From positions 24,960,001 through 25,024,000 of the forward strand of contig NC_083697.1 of the NCBI RefSeq assembly GCF_033118175.1: 64,000 nt of DNA. Reading direction: 5' to 3'. The notes below the pieces were generated by a model that was not told where the DNA came from, ran no database searches, and saw only the letters and a list, made by a program, of their open reading frames with translations. Source of the DNA: Dama dama. Taxonomy: Eukaryota > Chordata > Mammalia > Artiodactyla > Cervidae. The first letter of the stretch is position 1. The number at the start of each line of letters is the position of its first letter. Shown here one piece after another: positions 33,558 to 44,869 of the stretch. A program made the translations under genes and the position numbers.

Positions 33558-34532
33558 GTGAAACTTCCTATGCTTCCTCTCAACTCAATGATTTCTTTTC
33601 AAAATCACATGTAATTTATTATTAGCCAGAGTTAACTCAGAGTTAACCTTGGCCTACAGAAAAAGGCTAAACTAGGTGTCAGGCACTTTTCAGAGAAGCA
33701 AGGAAGTCTACTAGTTGTATTCCTGTCACAACTGCCTTAGAAAGCAGAGGGGTAATCTTGTGCAGCTGTTTTTTGTCACCTCACTGGTTCTTAGACTAGT
33801 GAAACAGGCCACTATCTCCATCCCATGGCCCAGCCATTTGTGTGTGAGGTTAATCACCAGATCCTGTCCTTCTTTTGATGTCTTGGAGGGTGAGGGTGGT
33901 TGTGGCCTCCAAGATCTGTCAGCTTCAACATCCATGTGACTTCAAAGTTTACCATAGAACTTTGGGCTCAGAAGAACTTCATTGAAGAACTCCCTTTCTT
34001 GAGATCATATTAAATTTACAATCTTATAGTTTTAAAATGGGAGGGGTTCAGTTACCTTTCCTAGAAACAGAGTGGGATCCTGATCAGAACACTTGAAATA
34101 AGAAATCTCTGAGGTTATACTTTTTTCCTTAATAGTCACATGTTCTATGTTGTCCATAAATTGATTCACACTTTTTTAAAAAAATCTGATCTAGAAATAA
34201 CTGCAGTTCGGGCCAGTTTTTTTTTTTTTTTCTTTTCTGAAAGAAAATTAAGATTGATTAGGGCAAATTGCAACATCCAGAAGCCACTTAGCTCTCGCTC
34301 AAACTAGCTCTGCTCTTAAGCAGCTCATAACGGTGGACAATGGGAAGTTGCTCAGAGTGAAGACAGACCCTGGATACCATGGACAGTTAACTAGCATGTG
34401 CATGCCCTTAAGCCTGGTGGAATCCACCACAATGGGAAACACTTTCTTCTCAAAACTTGTTTTCATGCTGTTATGAGTAGTTCTGAGTGTTAAATGTTTT
34501 CCCATGGGCTCATATGTGTGTATGTAATTTAT
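33558..34532. other. Unassigned DNA
   Basis: No gene or named repeat; a T-run near 34219-34232. Overlapping short open frames on both strands at 33715-33939 lack any recognisable domain. Confidence 0.5.
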
Positions 34533-34631
34533 GTATGTGCTCAGTCATATTTGACTCTCTGTGGCTCCATGGACTGTGGGCCCCATGGGATCCTCTGTCC
34601 ATGGAATTTTCCAGGCAAGAACTGGAGTCGA
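34533..34631 (-). mobile_element. Bov-tA SINE fragment
   Basis: About 100 bp of antisense SINE: 'gtatgtgctcagtcatattt', 'ctccatggactgtgggcccc' and 'tccatggaattttccaggca'. The tRNA head is missing. Confidence 0.85.
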
Positions 34632-36471
34632 GCCAGTTTTGTACCTGAGCACTTATCAATTAAGAGACTCTGTGACTCTGAAGGTCTAAAATGACAAATA
34701 TAGTTTGTCTGTATTGCATTCTGTTTGTCTGTATGCATTCTCTTTGATTTTCATTACAGTTGAAAGTTTTCCAAAGTAGGCTTTTTTTGGTTTTTATTCT
34801 CCAGCACTTTTCTCCACCTTAAGAATTTCTCAATATCACATAATTGAGTTTGGGACAGATGGCTGACTAAGTAAAAATATGGAAGTAAAATTTCTTTTGG
34901 ATTTCTCTTGGTGAATAGGTACCTAAAAGTACATAAAGTCCTGTTCCTTAGTGACCTTATGATTTGCTTTCCATCCTACATTATGTAGCATCTTGAAAAT
35001 TCATATTGGTGAACTTATTTTTTAAAGATTTCTTCAATGAAAAATGAATGAATGAAATACGAATGAGGAAATAAGTCCTATCATCTTCCTGAAGCTGTTT
35101 GAGCCGTTAACAGCCTGTGTCCACGTGTTGGTCAAACAAGGGCCACTATTGCACTTTCTCTGGTATCGGGTGTGCAAGGCAGTGCTCAGAGGTGCACTGG
35201 GACTTCAGAGGAGAGTGGCTGGGCCCAGATGGGGCAAGTGGCATCCATGAAAGGGTGAGTGTGGTAAGCTCCTTAGTGAGGTTTCTTCTTCTTCCCTGGT
35301 GACTTTCCTGTTATTTACACACAAAAAGCCATGGTGCTGAATTATAAGATAAAAATAATTGGTCTCTAACCCTCAAATTATTTTTCTTTTGCAGTGTCTG
35401 GTTCACTTAGTATAACTTGCTTTTTGAATTATTTAATTCAGAATTACTATCAACTCTAATTGGGAACTGGTTATGAGGAATCATCTGGGAGAGGGTGTGT
35501 GTGTGTGATTGTTTTGGAAGAGGGATGGATGCTCCTAAATCATGGACTAAAATCTGAAAATTTATCCTAAGTGAATATAAGCAAATCTTCAGATCTGTTG
35601 TGGCCATACTAATCTTCAGAAATAGTCTTCTGCATATGGGCATTGCATTGCAGATTCTGAAAGCTTAGCTTCTGTCCTCAAGAGGTCTTAGGCTGGTAAA
35701 AATCCAGAGATAAAGATAGTTAAATGGCCCCGCTTGGTGAGAGGAGAGGATGGTATGTGAAGTTAATAGTGGAGAGGCTGCTAAATACAGTATCTGCTGG
35801 CTGTTTTCACAAACCACAAAATGCTCTTTAAGTTCTTCAAACCAAATTACTTCAACCACTAGATAAGGTTTCAATGCATGATATTATTATTCTGCAGGCT
35901 TCCCCCCCCCCTTCCAAGTTAATGTCTTTGTTTTGATTTTGGCTGGGGAAGTTCCTTTGTTGGTCAGCCGCAACATTTCCATTAACTCACATCAAATCCC
36001 TATCTCACAATGCTTGCCAGTTTTCTCCCTGCCCAACAGGATAGATAACATTAGCAGTGTTGCATGAAATATCTAAAATTAAAAGTATGTTTCCCACAGC
36101 TTCTGACCACTGGATTGTGAATAGCTTTGATATTATTCACAACCTTCCTAATCAAAGCAATGAACTTAGAAATATTTTTATTTTGCCTAGGAACTACATC
36201 TTTATGATATTAGAAATTGTTTATAGGTTTTTAAAAATAAAGGGGTACCAGAGTTCCTTCAGAGATTATTTTTGATCTTGTGAAAAACCAGTTTGCCTGT
36301 TTTAGTTGCCCAGGACAGTGTTGCCCAGGACAGTGGTCACTGAGGCCTGTATGGCATCTCCCTTCAATTCCTAATGGCAGGGAGTTACCCAATAGGCTTC
36401 GGGAGTCTAATCCAGCAATCCAATCAGTCAGCAATTCAAGAAGCCAATATATTTACTAAATACCTAGCAGA
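34632..36471. other. Unassigned DNA, about 1.8 kb
   Basis: No gene or named repeat could be supported. A less AT-rich block at about 35100-35280 lacks a convincing frame. A C-run of 10 lies near 35903-35912. Confidence 0.5.
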
Positions 36472-36483
36472 TGTGAAGCAAAT

Positions 36484-36800
36484 AGGACTTCCCTGATAGT
36501 TCAGTTGGTAAAGAATCCAACTGTAATTCGGGAGACCCTGATTCGATTCCTGGGTTGGGAAGCTCCGCTGGAGAAGGGATAGGCTACCCACTCCAGGATT
36601 CTTGGACTTTCCTTGTGGTTCAGCTGGTAAAGAATCTGCCCACAATGCAGGAGACCTTTGTTCTATCCCTGGGTTGGGAAGATCCCCTGGGGAAAGGAAA
36701 GGCTACCCACTCCAGAATTCTGGTCTGGAGAATCCCATGGATTGTATAGTCCAAGGGGTCACAAAGAGTTGGACTTGTCTGAGCACCTTTCACTTTCACT
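36484..36800 (+). mobile_element. Dimeric Bov-tA SINE with 12-bp target duplication
   Basis: Two head-to-tail units sit in one insertion. Unit 1 starts at 36485 and breaks off after 'ccactccaggattcttg'. Unit 2 begins at 36604 with a fresh tRNA-derived head ('gactttccttgtggttcagc') and continues to the 3' end 'gcacctttcactttcact'. Identical TGTGAAGCAAAT repeats flank the whole (36472-36483 and 36801-36812) but not the internal junction, so the dimer inserted as one RNA. Unit 2 has the 'ggattgtatagtccaagggg' variant. Confidence 0.93.
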
Positions 36801-36949
36801 TGTGAAGCAAATTGGTCCCCATAGATACTATGGCAATGATTACATGGGCAACTGAACTACTATCTCACAGTTTAAATAAACTAGAGAAATTATTCTGTTA
36901 GTGAGATGATTAGGAACCTCTGCTTACTGAACATTTCACCATGTATCAC

Positions 36950-37054
36950 TCCACTATTCTTGCCTGGGAAATGCCATGGACAGAGGAGCCTGATGCGAAC
37001 AGTGCATGGAGTTGCAAAGTGTTGGGCAGACTTAGCGACGAAACAGCAAATAAA
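36950..37054 (+). mobile_element. Bov-A SINE 3' unit with 12-bp target duplication
   Basis: A headless Bov-A piece ('tccactattcttgcctggga' to 'gacttagcgacgaaacagca') between identical ACCATGTATCAC repeats (36938-36949 and 37055-37066). A third near-copy, ACCATGTATCAG, starts at about 37072, so the target already contained a small tandem repeat. Confidence 0.9.
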
Positions 37055-37086
37055 ACCATGTATCACGTTTTACCATGTATCAGTCA

Positions 37087-37482
37087 TGGGCTAAGTACTT
37101 CATAGGCACAATCTTTTAAATTACTGACAACAACCCAGAGAGATAAAAATTTTTAATAATTTTACAGATTTTTGGGCACCTTTAATCAATTTTTCCAAGG
37201 GTATATGGTCATTGGTGGAAGAGTCAAGATTTAAATCAGACTCTGGGCTTCCCTCGTGGCTCAAATGGTAAAGAATCTACCTGCAATGCGGGAGACCCAG
37301 GTTCGATTCCTCAGTCAGGAAGATCCCCTGGAGTAGGAAATGGCAACTCGCTCCAGTCTTCTTTCCTGAGAAGTCCCATGGACAGAGGAGCCTGGCAGGC
37401 TACAGTCTATGGGGTCACAAGAGTTGGACATGACTGAGCAACTAACGCGACACTGAAGGCTATATTCTGAACCATTACTTCG
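37087..37482 (-). repeat. MIR SINE split by Bov-tA
   Basis: Antisense MIR: 'gggctaagtacttcataggc', 'actgacaacaacccagagag', 'ttccaagggtatatggtcat' and 'agtcaagatttaaatcagac', then after the SINE 'ggctatattctgaaccatta'. The two parts together give an almost complete MIR. Confidence 0.8.
37245..37452 (+). mobile_element. Bov-tA SINE nested in MIR
   Basis: Full-length sense copy: 'gggcttccctcgtggctcaa', 'gcgggagacccaggttcgat', 'aagatcccctggagtaggaa' and 'tggacatgactgagcaacta'. It interrupts the MIR near its tRNA-derived end. Confidence 0.94.
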
Positions 37483-37771
37483 TGCGATTTAATTGAACCC
37501 TGGTCACCCAGGCTTTGGGAAGAATGGAAAAGAATAAACTTCTTTGCACTTGAACCATGTTGTGATTCAAAGGAACCCAAAGAGAGATGCATACTTGTTC
37601 TATGCAGTATCTGTATGAGATCTTCATAGCTCCTAAAAAGAACTCCATTCAATCCACATACAACTTTTTCTTTCTCAAGAGCACAGAAACACCAATGAGG
37701 TCCCATTTAAACCGTGCCCTGTGACCACAACGGCAATAATAAGCCCAACGAGCCCAAACAGCACTTCTGGC

Positions 37772-37866
37772 GGGCACTGTTTTAAGTGTTTATGTGCAGT
37801 AACTCATTTCCATCTTCACAACAACCCCATGAGGGAAATTCTCATTTTCTGGGGCCAGAGATTAGG
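37772..37866 (-). repeat. MIR SINE fragment
   Basis: 'gggcactgttttaagtgttt', 'gcagtaactcatttccatct' and 'cacaacaaccccatgaggga' form the antisense MIR 3' half. Confidence 0.8.
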
Positions 37867-39756
37867 TGGGGGTCGGGAGGTGATTTTTTTCTACTCAAAT
37901 ATACATATAAATGCTTCCTACTATATTCTCTTTTTAATGATTCACGGTTCACATGAGCCTAGTAAGGGCTCTGAGAATCTCTGCAGCAAAGAAGCTTTTC
38001 TTCCTTCTAGTCAGGGTATTCAAAATTTATTATTCACTCCTATTGCCACTAACACCTATTAACGTGCTACAGAATACAGATCAAGGATTGCTGTTACAGA
38101 TTTCAGTAGCAGCCTGAATTCAGAACCAAGCCCATGGACAAATCTTAATGGCTTGGAGGTGAGGAGTGGATCAGCAGGGGGAGAGGGGTATTACTCCAGC
38201 AATTCTACAGACCACACCAGAGACACTGGGCTTGGGGGAGCAAAGCTACGTTCCATGTGCCAATCAGAGAGTTGTCTGCCAGTGCAGAGCTACTTAGAGG
38301 GAAAGTCTGGCATTAACTGTAGGTCAACACTTAACCCAAACCTTTTAGCATCTCTGCTTATTTCCTAATGCAAATCTCTCATCAGATGATCCAGTGATTC
38401 CATGGCTTAAGGCAGATGATGAGCACTATGAATGTAACTGATGATAATAGGATAAATCTGTTCAAGCGGAGACACTCTTGGTACATTTACATGTGACAAT
38501 GGTTGGTATTTCACAACCTGCTGCTTAACTCAGGCCTCTGAGGGAAGGCTTTGGCAATATTTAACCTAGATTCAAAATCTAGTCACGTTTCTGGTTCCAT
38601 GGGCTCACTTAAGACTTTAGCATTAGGATGGAGACAGAATGGAGCAGTGCAAGGTTGGCCATGGAAACAACTGAAGTTAGAAGATCCAAGTGGCAAATAA
38701 GTGAGGGAATGGACTCTTGCTGGAGCTCAGGGTTTGAAGTTGAGGATATAGAATGAATGGTTACAAAGGCTTCAAAAGTTTGAGCCCCAATGAGGAACCT
38801 CACTGATGGGTGGGATTTGGAAAAATTCAGAAGAAAAGTAGTATTCTGATGTGCACATGTGTGTATATGCATCTGCATATGTGTGTATTGGAGGCCAGAA
38901 GAAAATGAGTTAGTATGGGAAAAAGTACTGTTGTAAATTGAGCCTGTGTTCTGAAGATTGCAATAACTTGATCTGGCTGCATGGAAATGCTCATAGGAAA
39001 CTTTTGAAATGTAGGTTAAATTCAAGTGATGGAGTTCTTTGAAGGCCAGGCCAAGGATTGGACTTGTGTTGGCAGAGAATAGAGAGCCCTGAAGGTTCTT
39101 GAACAGTGGGATGACGGAAGTGGTATCTTAGGAAGACTAACCCAGCAGTGCCAGGTGGGATAACAAAAATACTAAACGTTTTAATTGCTGACTCATTTAT
39201 TCTTAAAAACATCATCTTAGAAAATGACATTAGGACTGTATGAATCTCAATATTCAATTTTACAAAATTATGGAAACAAAAAAGGAAACAAATTGGATTA
39301 TAGGAAATTAATATTTTAGGTAATAGTTTTAGTTTACACACAATTAGTACTGTTAATGGATCAGTACTGTTATAGATAATAATACTATTATCTATAACAA
39401 ATGAAGCCAGGTTTTTAAATAAAATAATACACCAGTCCTGAGAAGTATTACATATTTTACGAGAATAAAAGCATAGTTTACTTTTTGGTCCCTCTGGACT
39501 TGGCCATCTAGGCTGGCTATGTACCTTAACCAAAGTTATGTGGAGGGCACTTTCTCCACAGGTTTCTGCCACCACCACTTCTACTTCAGGCTTAAGAGGG
39601 ATAATGGTTTCCTTTATTTCTCTAAACCTGTACCCTGTGATATGGTAGCCACCAGCTACGGGGGGCTACTGACCACTTGATGGTATGATTAACATAATAG
39701 TGTAACTGGTGAGTTGAATTTTTTATTTTATTTAGTTAAAATTAATTAAATTTAAA
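37867..39756. other. Unassigned DNA with two long antisense open frames
   Basis: At about 39020-39150, 'ttctttgaaggccaggccaa', 'gagccctgaaggttcttgaa' and 'ggaagactaacccagcagtg' resemble a common mammal-wide ancient repeat that I cannot name with certainty. Two antisense frames overlap here: 39578-38991 (195 codons) and 39025-38609 (138 codons). Neither shows a known domain. They are discussed in the findings. Confidence 0.4.
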
Positions 39757-39953
39757 GTGAGGTCGCTCAGTCGTGTCCAACTCTTTGTGACCCCATGGAC
39801 TGTAGCCTACCAGGCTCCTTCATCCATGGGATTTTCCAGGCAAGAATACCGGAGCAGGTTGCCATTTCCTTCTCCTGGGGATCTTCCTGACCCAGGGATT
39901 GAACCCAGGTCAATCCCAGACAGTAAAGCATCTGAGCCACCATGGAAGTTCCC
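39757..39953 (-). mobile_element. Bov-tA SINE, left arm of an inverted pair
   Basis: Antisense copy from 'gaggtcgctcagtcgtgtcc' through 'gcaagaataccggagcaggt' to the head 'atctgagccaccatggaagt'. Its head abuts the head of a second Bov-tA in the opposite orientation. Confidence 0.93.
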
Positions 39954-40040
39954 CTGTAGCTCAGTCAGTAAAGTATATGCCTGCAGTGTAGGAGGCCTGG
40001 GTTCAATCCAGTTGGGCACGACTGAGCGACTAACACACTT
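39954..40040 (+). mobile_element. Bov-tA SINE, internally deleted right arm
   Basis: Sense copy starting 'cctgtagctcagtcagtaaa', keeping the head up to 'gcctgggttcaatcc'. It then jumps directly to the 3' end 'agttgggcacgactgagcga' plus 'ctaacacact'. The central Bov-A body, more than 100 bp, is deleted. Confidence 0.9.
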
Positions 40041-40583
40041 AAAAGCCAGAAATAATATAAAACTAAACACAGCTTTATTACTTTGGTAGGACTGTATTTT
40101 ACTTGAGAATCTATTATTTAAACTGAGATGGACTATAAATGTAAAATACGCATCAGATTTCAATGATTTAATATGAAAAAAGAAAAATATCTTACTGAAC
40201 ATTTAAAATATTTATTACATTAAAATAACTTGGATAGGTTGGGTTAAACTAAGTATACTATTAAGATTAATTTCACCTGTTTCTTTACAGTTTTTTACTG
40301 TTGTTACTAGAAAATTCTAAATTACTATGTGGCTGCCACTAATGAACATTCCTGCTGCAAATCTTGCCCACGTCATTGTAAATAGCCCCTTTATACTCTT
40401 CAAATATACACAGTTTAAATATGCCACCACTTTCTGACTGGTAGAACCCCAACTGATTCCACTGCAACCAAAAAAAAAAAAAAACAAAAAACAAAAAACC
40501 ATGACCAATTAACTTTATTTCTTGTGAACTTAATCACCACTCTGTTTTTAAAGAGAAAAAAAAATAGGCTTCTTTGGAGGAAG

Positions 40584-40585
<2 letters not shown>
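40041..40585. other. Unassigned AT-rich DNA with an A-rich tract
   Basis: No gene or named repeat. An A-rich tract at about 40470-40499 (16 A, then CAAAAAAC units) is simple sequence. Confidence 0.5.

Positions 40586-40618
<33 letters not shown>
40586..40618 (+). repeat. (AC)16 microsatellite
   Basis: Sixteen AC units in an uninterrupted run. It is long enough to be highly polymorphic. Confidence 0.97.
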
Positions 40619-40623
<5 letters not shown>

Positions 40624-40794
40624 TCAGTGGGCATTATATGAGTAGCTAGGTGATATGTGGCTTCTAAAGATGTTTCCTAAACAATGTTTATGTTGTGGAC
40701 TAGTAAAATGATCAAAAACGTTTTCTGAATGGAAGTACTAGTATTAAGTATGTCAGAAAATTTTTGACAGATTATCCAGTCTATCCAACTCCTA

Positions 40795-41226
40795 GACCAC
40801 TTTCTACGTCTTCTTGAAGCCTCATGGGCAGCCACTTTCAAACAGACCTCGAGTCATCTTCCATCAGTCCTTTGAGGTGGGAATATTTTGAGCTGCCCTC
40901 GTACAGACCAGGAAAGTGAGGCATGAAGAGGTTACTTGTTTAAGGTCACACAGCAGGCAAGCATAGAGGCCAAAATTAAGTCCAGATTTGATTGACTTTA
41001 TAGCCCAGGATCATTCTAGCACACCAAACAATAAAATATTCCTTACTGTAAGATAGTTTAAACAAAATTTAAGGGAGAAATTTGTTGATTTTACCAGGTA
41101 TTGATTTTAAAACTTTGCTTGCAATGTAGGTGGTCTTTAGCGCTGTATTTCTCTCTTACCCAATCTCTCAGACCACATTCCACCTCTTCAGCAGCCCCAA
41201 GGGTAACCACTTTCAAACAGACCCAG
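40795..41226 (+). repeat. Local duplication: two similar segments of about 57 bp
   Basis: Segment 40795-40852 ('agaccactttctacgtcttc' ... 'ccactttcaaacagacc') recurs at about 41171-41226 ('agaccacattccacctcttc' ... 'ccactttcaaacagacc'). The last 17 bases are identical. They lie in direct orientation about 375 bp apart, with a MIR between them. The unit matches no repeat family I recognise. Confidence 0.65.
40868..41025 (-). repeat. MIR SINE
   Basis: 'cctttgaggtgggaatattt', 'cagaccaggaaagtgaggca', 'gttacttgtttaaggtcaca' and 'cagcaggcaagcatagaggc' in antisense MIR order. Very recognisable core. Confidence 0.88.
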
Positions 41227-42063
41227 AAAAGACCATAGCTCACAAAACTTCCATGAAAAGGAGCATCTAGGGCAGGCTTATCAGGTCACTTGCAAGAAGG
41301 GAGAGACAGAGGTTTGGTAGAATAAATCAGGCCAGTCTGGGCAGGCTGCATTTTGTTGAGTCCAGCCCCAGTCCCAGCCGCAGACTCACCCTATCCTTAA
41401 TCAGAGTGCCATGTGCAAACTTAAATAGTCTTGCTTCCATTTAGTGACATTGGGGAAGGATGTAAACAGAGGCTCAGAGATGTAAACTGTATCCAAATCA
41501 CAAAAGGGACAAAGGTCCTTGGGCCTGGGTTTGAAGACATCATAGTGCTGCCTCTCATTCTTATTTTCAATCTATGCATAGTCTGATCCTCCTGCATTTG
41601 ATTCTGACTTACAATGTAATTCTTCATGGGAGTTTTAAAGTGATGTTTACACGTTAGCACATGTTGCTTTGGACTTCACTATATCGTCCCTAGCTAAATG
41701 GGTGTGAAATAAAAATGTGTTTTTAAATGCAGGTAGCAACTGTACTTGAGCCCATGTTAATTCTGGAATTGTGCACAGCTGTGTCACATTAAACACTAAA
41801 AGGAATTACAGGAGCCTCCAGATTCATTACAAAACTGGTCATGGTTTTGTACTCTTTATTTAGTGCAAGGCGTTCTTCAGATGCACAGTAATTAAATGTA
41901 AACAGTGATTAAATATTTAATAGTTAAATACTATCTGATTCAGTGTAACAAAGAAAGGGATGTTTCCTCCTCTATTCATTTTATATTTTTGGTCTGATCT
42001 AATATTACTGTGTGACCTTCTAGATATTCTCTCATCTAAATGCTTCTGAAACTGAAAACGGAG
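41227..42063. other. Unassigned DNA
   Basis: No gene or named repeat is supported. The 79-codon antisense frame at 41660-41421 has no recognisable domain. Confidence 0.5.
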
Positions 42064-42212
42064 GCAGTGTTACTTAGGGATTAAAAGAGAGCTTGAGTCA
42101 GGCAGCCCAGGGTTGAGCTGTGTGTTGTCTGGACGTTGTATGGGGGTGGCCCGGCTCCTTCCCTTCTCTACACCTCAGCTGCCTTGTCTGCAAGAAGAAG
42201 GTAGCAGCCTAG
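42064..42212 (+). repeat. MIR SINE fragment, sense
   Basis: 'ttacttagggattaaaagag', 'gcttgagtcaggcagcccag', 'ggttgagctgtgtgttgtct' and 'cacctcagctgccttgtctg' follow the sense MIR from the tRNA-derived head into the core. Confidence 0.75.
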
Positions 42213-43347
42213 CAGGTAGAGTTCTTCAGGTGTAAGCAACAGAAATCAACTCTTGACTACACAAAACTATTTTTAAAGGGGAATTTACTGTAAGGATATG
42301 AGAGAACTGAAATAATCAAGTGAAAGAATGAACTGAGCCTCAGAAGAGCATGAACTTATGGTGTTCCAGGGTTCTAGAAAACAAGACCTTTCTTGGCATT
42401 ATTAGGGCACCTCAGCCAAAGTAAGATTTCTTATCAGATTTCATCCTTTGGCTCTTCTACTCAAGATGCAAACTCCCAGAAAGAGTCAGTGAACTGACTT
42501 CATTTCCTTGATGAAGGAAAAGCAGGAAAAGGAAGGGTGGCCCGACTGACAAACTATAGTAAATGAGGGAGGCTAAGCTCCTAAATAAAACAGCAGGGTG
42601 TTTTATCCATATCCCAAGAAAGGGATATGGGTGTTGGACAAGCAAAAGAAATGATGTATTTTACATGCTCTTGACTTATAGAGTGATTATGCTATTCAAA
42701 TGAGATCACTGACATAGGTCTACACAGTAATAGTACATACAAATTATCAATAAAGATAATTTTAAAAAGTCAGTAAGGCAGAATTTATAATTTATTCTTC
42801 CCATTATGTTTTCCAAGAGCATATTTCAAACACACACACACAGAGCAGTCCCTCAGATTTTACTAATGGGGGTACTGTAACAATTTACTATCTAACTAGA
42901 TAGAGATATATGGAAAACTAAATAAGTAGGAATTATGTCCCAAACAATTTGCATGCAATTATTTAACTTAAAAATATGCCTTTGGTTTTTCAAACATAAG
43001 CCAACAGTAAATCCCACGCTATCTATTTTAGTTATGGTAAATCATAGTCGTATGTGGTCATGATTATGGCTAATTGTGGGATAAAGGATTTAATTTTAGA
43101 GCATGAATGAAATATACTGTTGTTGACATTTATGCATGACATTCTGGGAACAATAGGGGAAGTGCTAACAGCTATGTCATATAAATCCCCCTACAAAGAG
43201 AATATTAAAAAACATTTTAAAATCAAGGATTCTGATTCTTAATGAAAGTACTGATGATTCTAGAAGCCTGGGCTTTCCATATTTAGAATGTACCAACTGC
43301 TTCAAATTAGAGAGGCTATAAACTCTTCTGACATGAGTTCACTGATG
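42213..43347. other. Unassigned DNA with a possible old repeat at 42220-42310
   Basis: 'ttcaggtgtaagcaacagaa' followed by 'ggggaatttactgtaaggat' resembles a widespread mammalian repeat phrase (gcaagtaacagaaa ... ggaatttattggctc), but I cannot assign the family. The rest is featureless apart from a short CA run at 42830-42841. Confidence 0.4.
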
Positions 43348-43379
43348 GTGTGTGTGTGGGTGTGTTGTGTGTGTGTGTA
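43348..43379 (+). repeat. Interrupted (TG)n microsatellite
   Basis: TG units interrupted by GG and TTG ('gtgtgtgtgggtgtgttgtg'). Confidence 0.93.
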
Positions 43380-43462
43380 TGAATAAGTCTTTTCAGCTAT
43401 GTGCAAACAGAAAGCCTAGAACTCTTCCCTGAACTAGTTTTTAGAGGAATACATTCTGTGGT

Positions 43463-43674
43463 GGGCTTCCCTGGTGGCTCTGTGGTACAGAATCTCCCTG
43501 CCAATGAAGGAGACACAGGTTTGATCCCTGGGTCAGGAAGATCCCCTGGAGTAGGAAATAGCAACCTACTTCAGTATTCTTGCCTGGGAAATTCCATGGA
43601 CAGAGGAGCCTGGCAGGCTACAGTCCATGGGGTGGCAGAGTTGGACATGACTTAGTGACTAAACCACCACCAAA
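43463..43674 (+). mobile_element. Bov-tA SINE with 10-bp target duplication
   Basis: Full-length sense copy ('gggcttccctggtggctctg' to 'gacttagtgactaaaccacc') between identical ATTCTGTGGT repeats (43453-43462 and 43675-43684). Confidence 0.95.
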
Positions 43675-44869
43675 ATTCTGTGGTAAATTGCTATCCCACA
43701 CTAAGATTGCCAATCTACATTGAAATTTGTAACTTTATAAAGAACATTAAGATTAGAGAGTCTATTTACACTTGGCCTGAAACTGCTTATGAACTGAATG
43801 CCAATACCAGAAACTTAAAAGGAACCAACTCTATTTTTTTCCAACTTCTGCTTTCACTTGACAATGTCTTCCATTAATACTAAATGATTAGATCAGAGAA
43901 CAAGATGGCAGAGGAGTAGGTGGACGTGGAGCACATCTCTCTCCCCAGATACATCAGGAATACACCTTCAGATACAGAAGTGCGTGCAGAATACCATCTG
44001 AGAGCTAACAGGAGTACCTGACCAGAGGAAAAGAATATATAGAACCTCACAAAACTCAGTACGATGAAGGAACTAGGGGGAAAGACAGGAGTGTTAGTAG
44101 GACTGGACGTGCCCTCAGCAGGTGGGGGAACTGAAGCAGGGGTCCGATCCCCACATCGGGGCAGTTGTCTGAGTCAGAGGAGAAACATTTAAGGCTTGGA
44201 GTGAAACAGCTAATCTGTGGCAGCCTAAATGGAATGAGAATCAGACAGTCCTTGTCACAGCCATACATACCCCAGATGACACAGTGGCTGGGAGCTGGAG
44301 TTTAGGGATTGTGGAGCAATCCCTGGGCGAGGGCTGCTGCTGATTGCAGAGAGGATTGAGGGGGTGTGAGGGAGGCCACTGTGGTGGGAAGTGCCTGTGG
44401 AGGAAAGACAGGCAGCCATGGAAGCAAGGCGATACTGCTGAGTCACATGTAGGGGGTGGAGCCATCACCATAGCCTCTCTCCCCACATGCCAGCATTGGC
44501 AACTGAACAATAGAGAGGCTGGTCCATCAAACGCCTGACACCCTGAACTACAGAATAGGACGGTGGGTGAGTGGGGTCCTATGTCCCTGATAAGCTGAAC
44601 AGCAGAGAAGGACCCCAGGCAAGGGAGCCCTCTAAGTGATGTACAGGTGGGGCTACAGAGACTGGCCAAAGAGCCCTTCTGATCACCAGCTACAAGAAGC
44701 TCAAAAAAGACTCTGATAGGGCCAGGACTCCTGCGGCAGAGGCAGTCCGTGTCCCTGCATACTTGGCGCCACCAGGGTCCCCGCAAGCCAAGCAGCTGCG
44801 CCCCCTTCATGCTCAACTCCCACTGGGGCAGAGCTGCCACAGGCAAAAAAAGTCTTGCATCTATGCGCA

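Noticed and set aside
35100..35290. Possible exon with a GTGAGT donor
   Set aside because: There is no upstream acceptor with a coherent frame, no recognisable domain and no supporting context. Such hexamers occur by chance.
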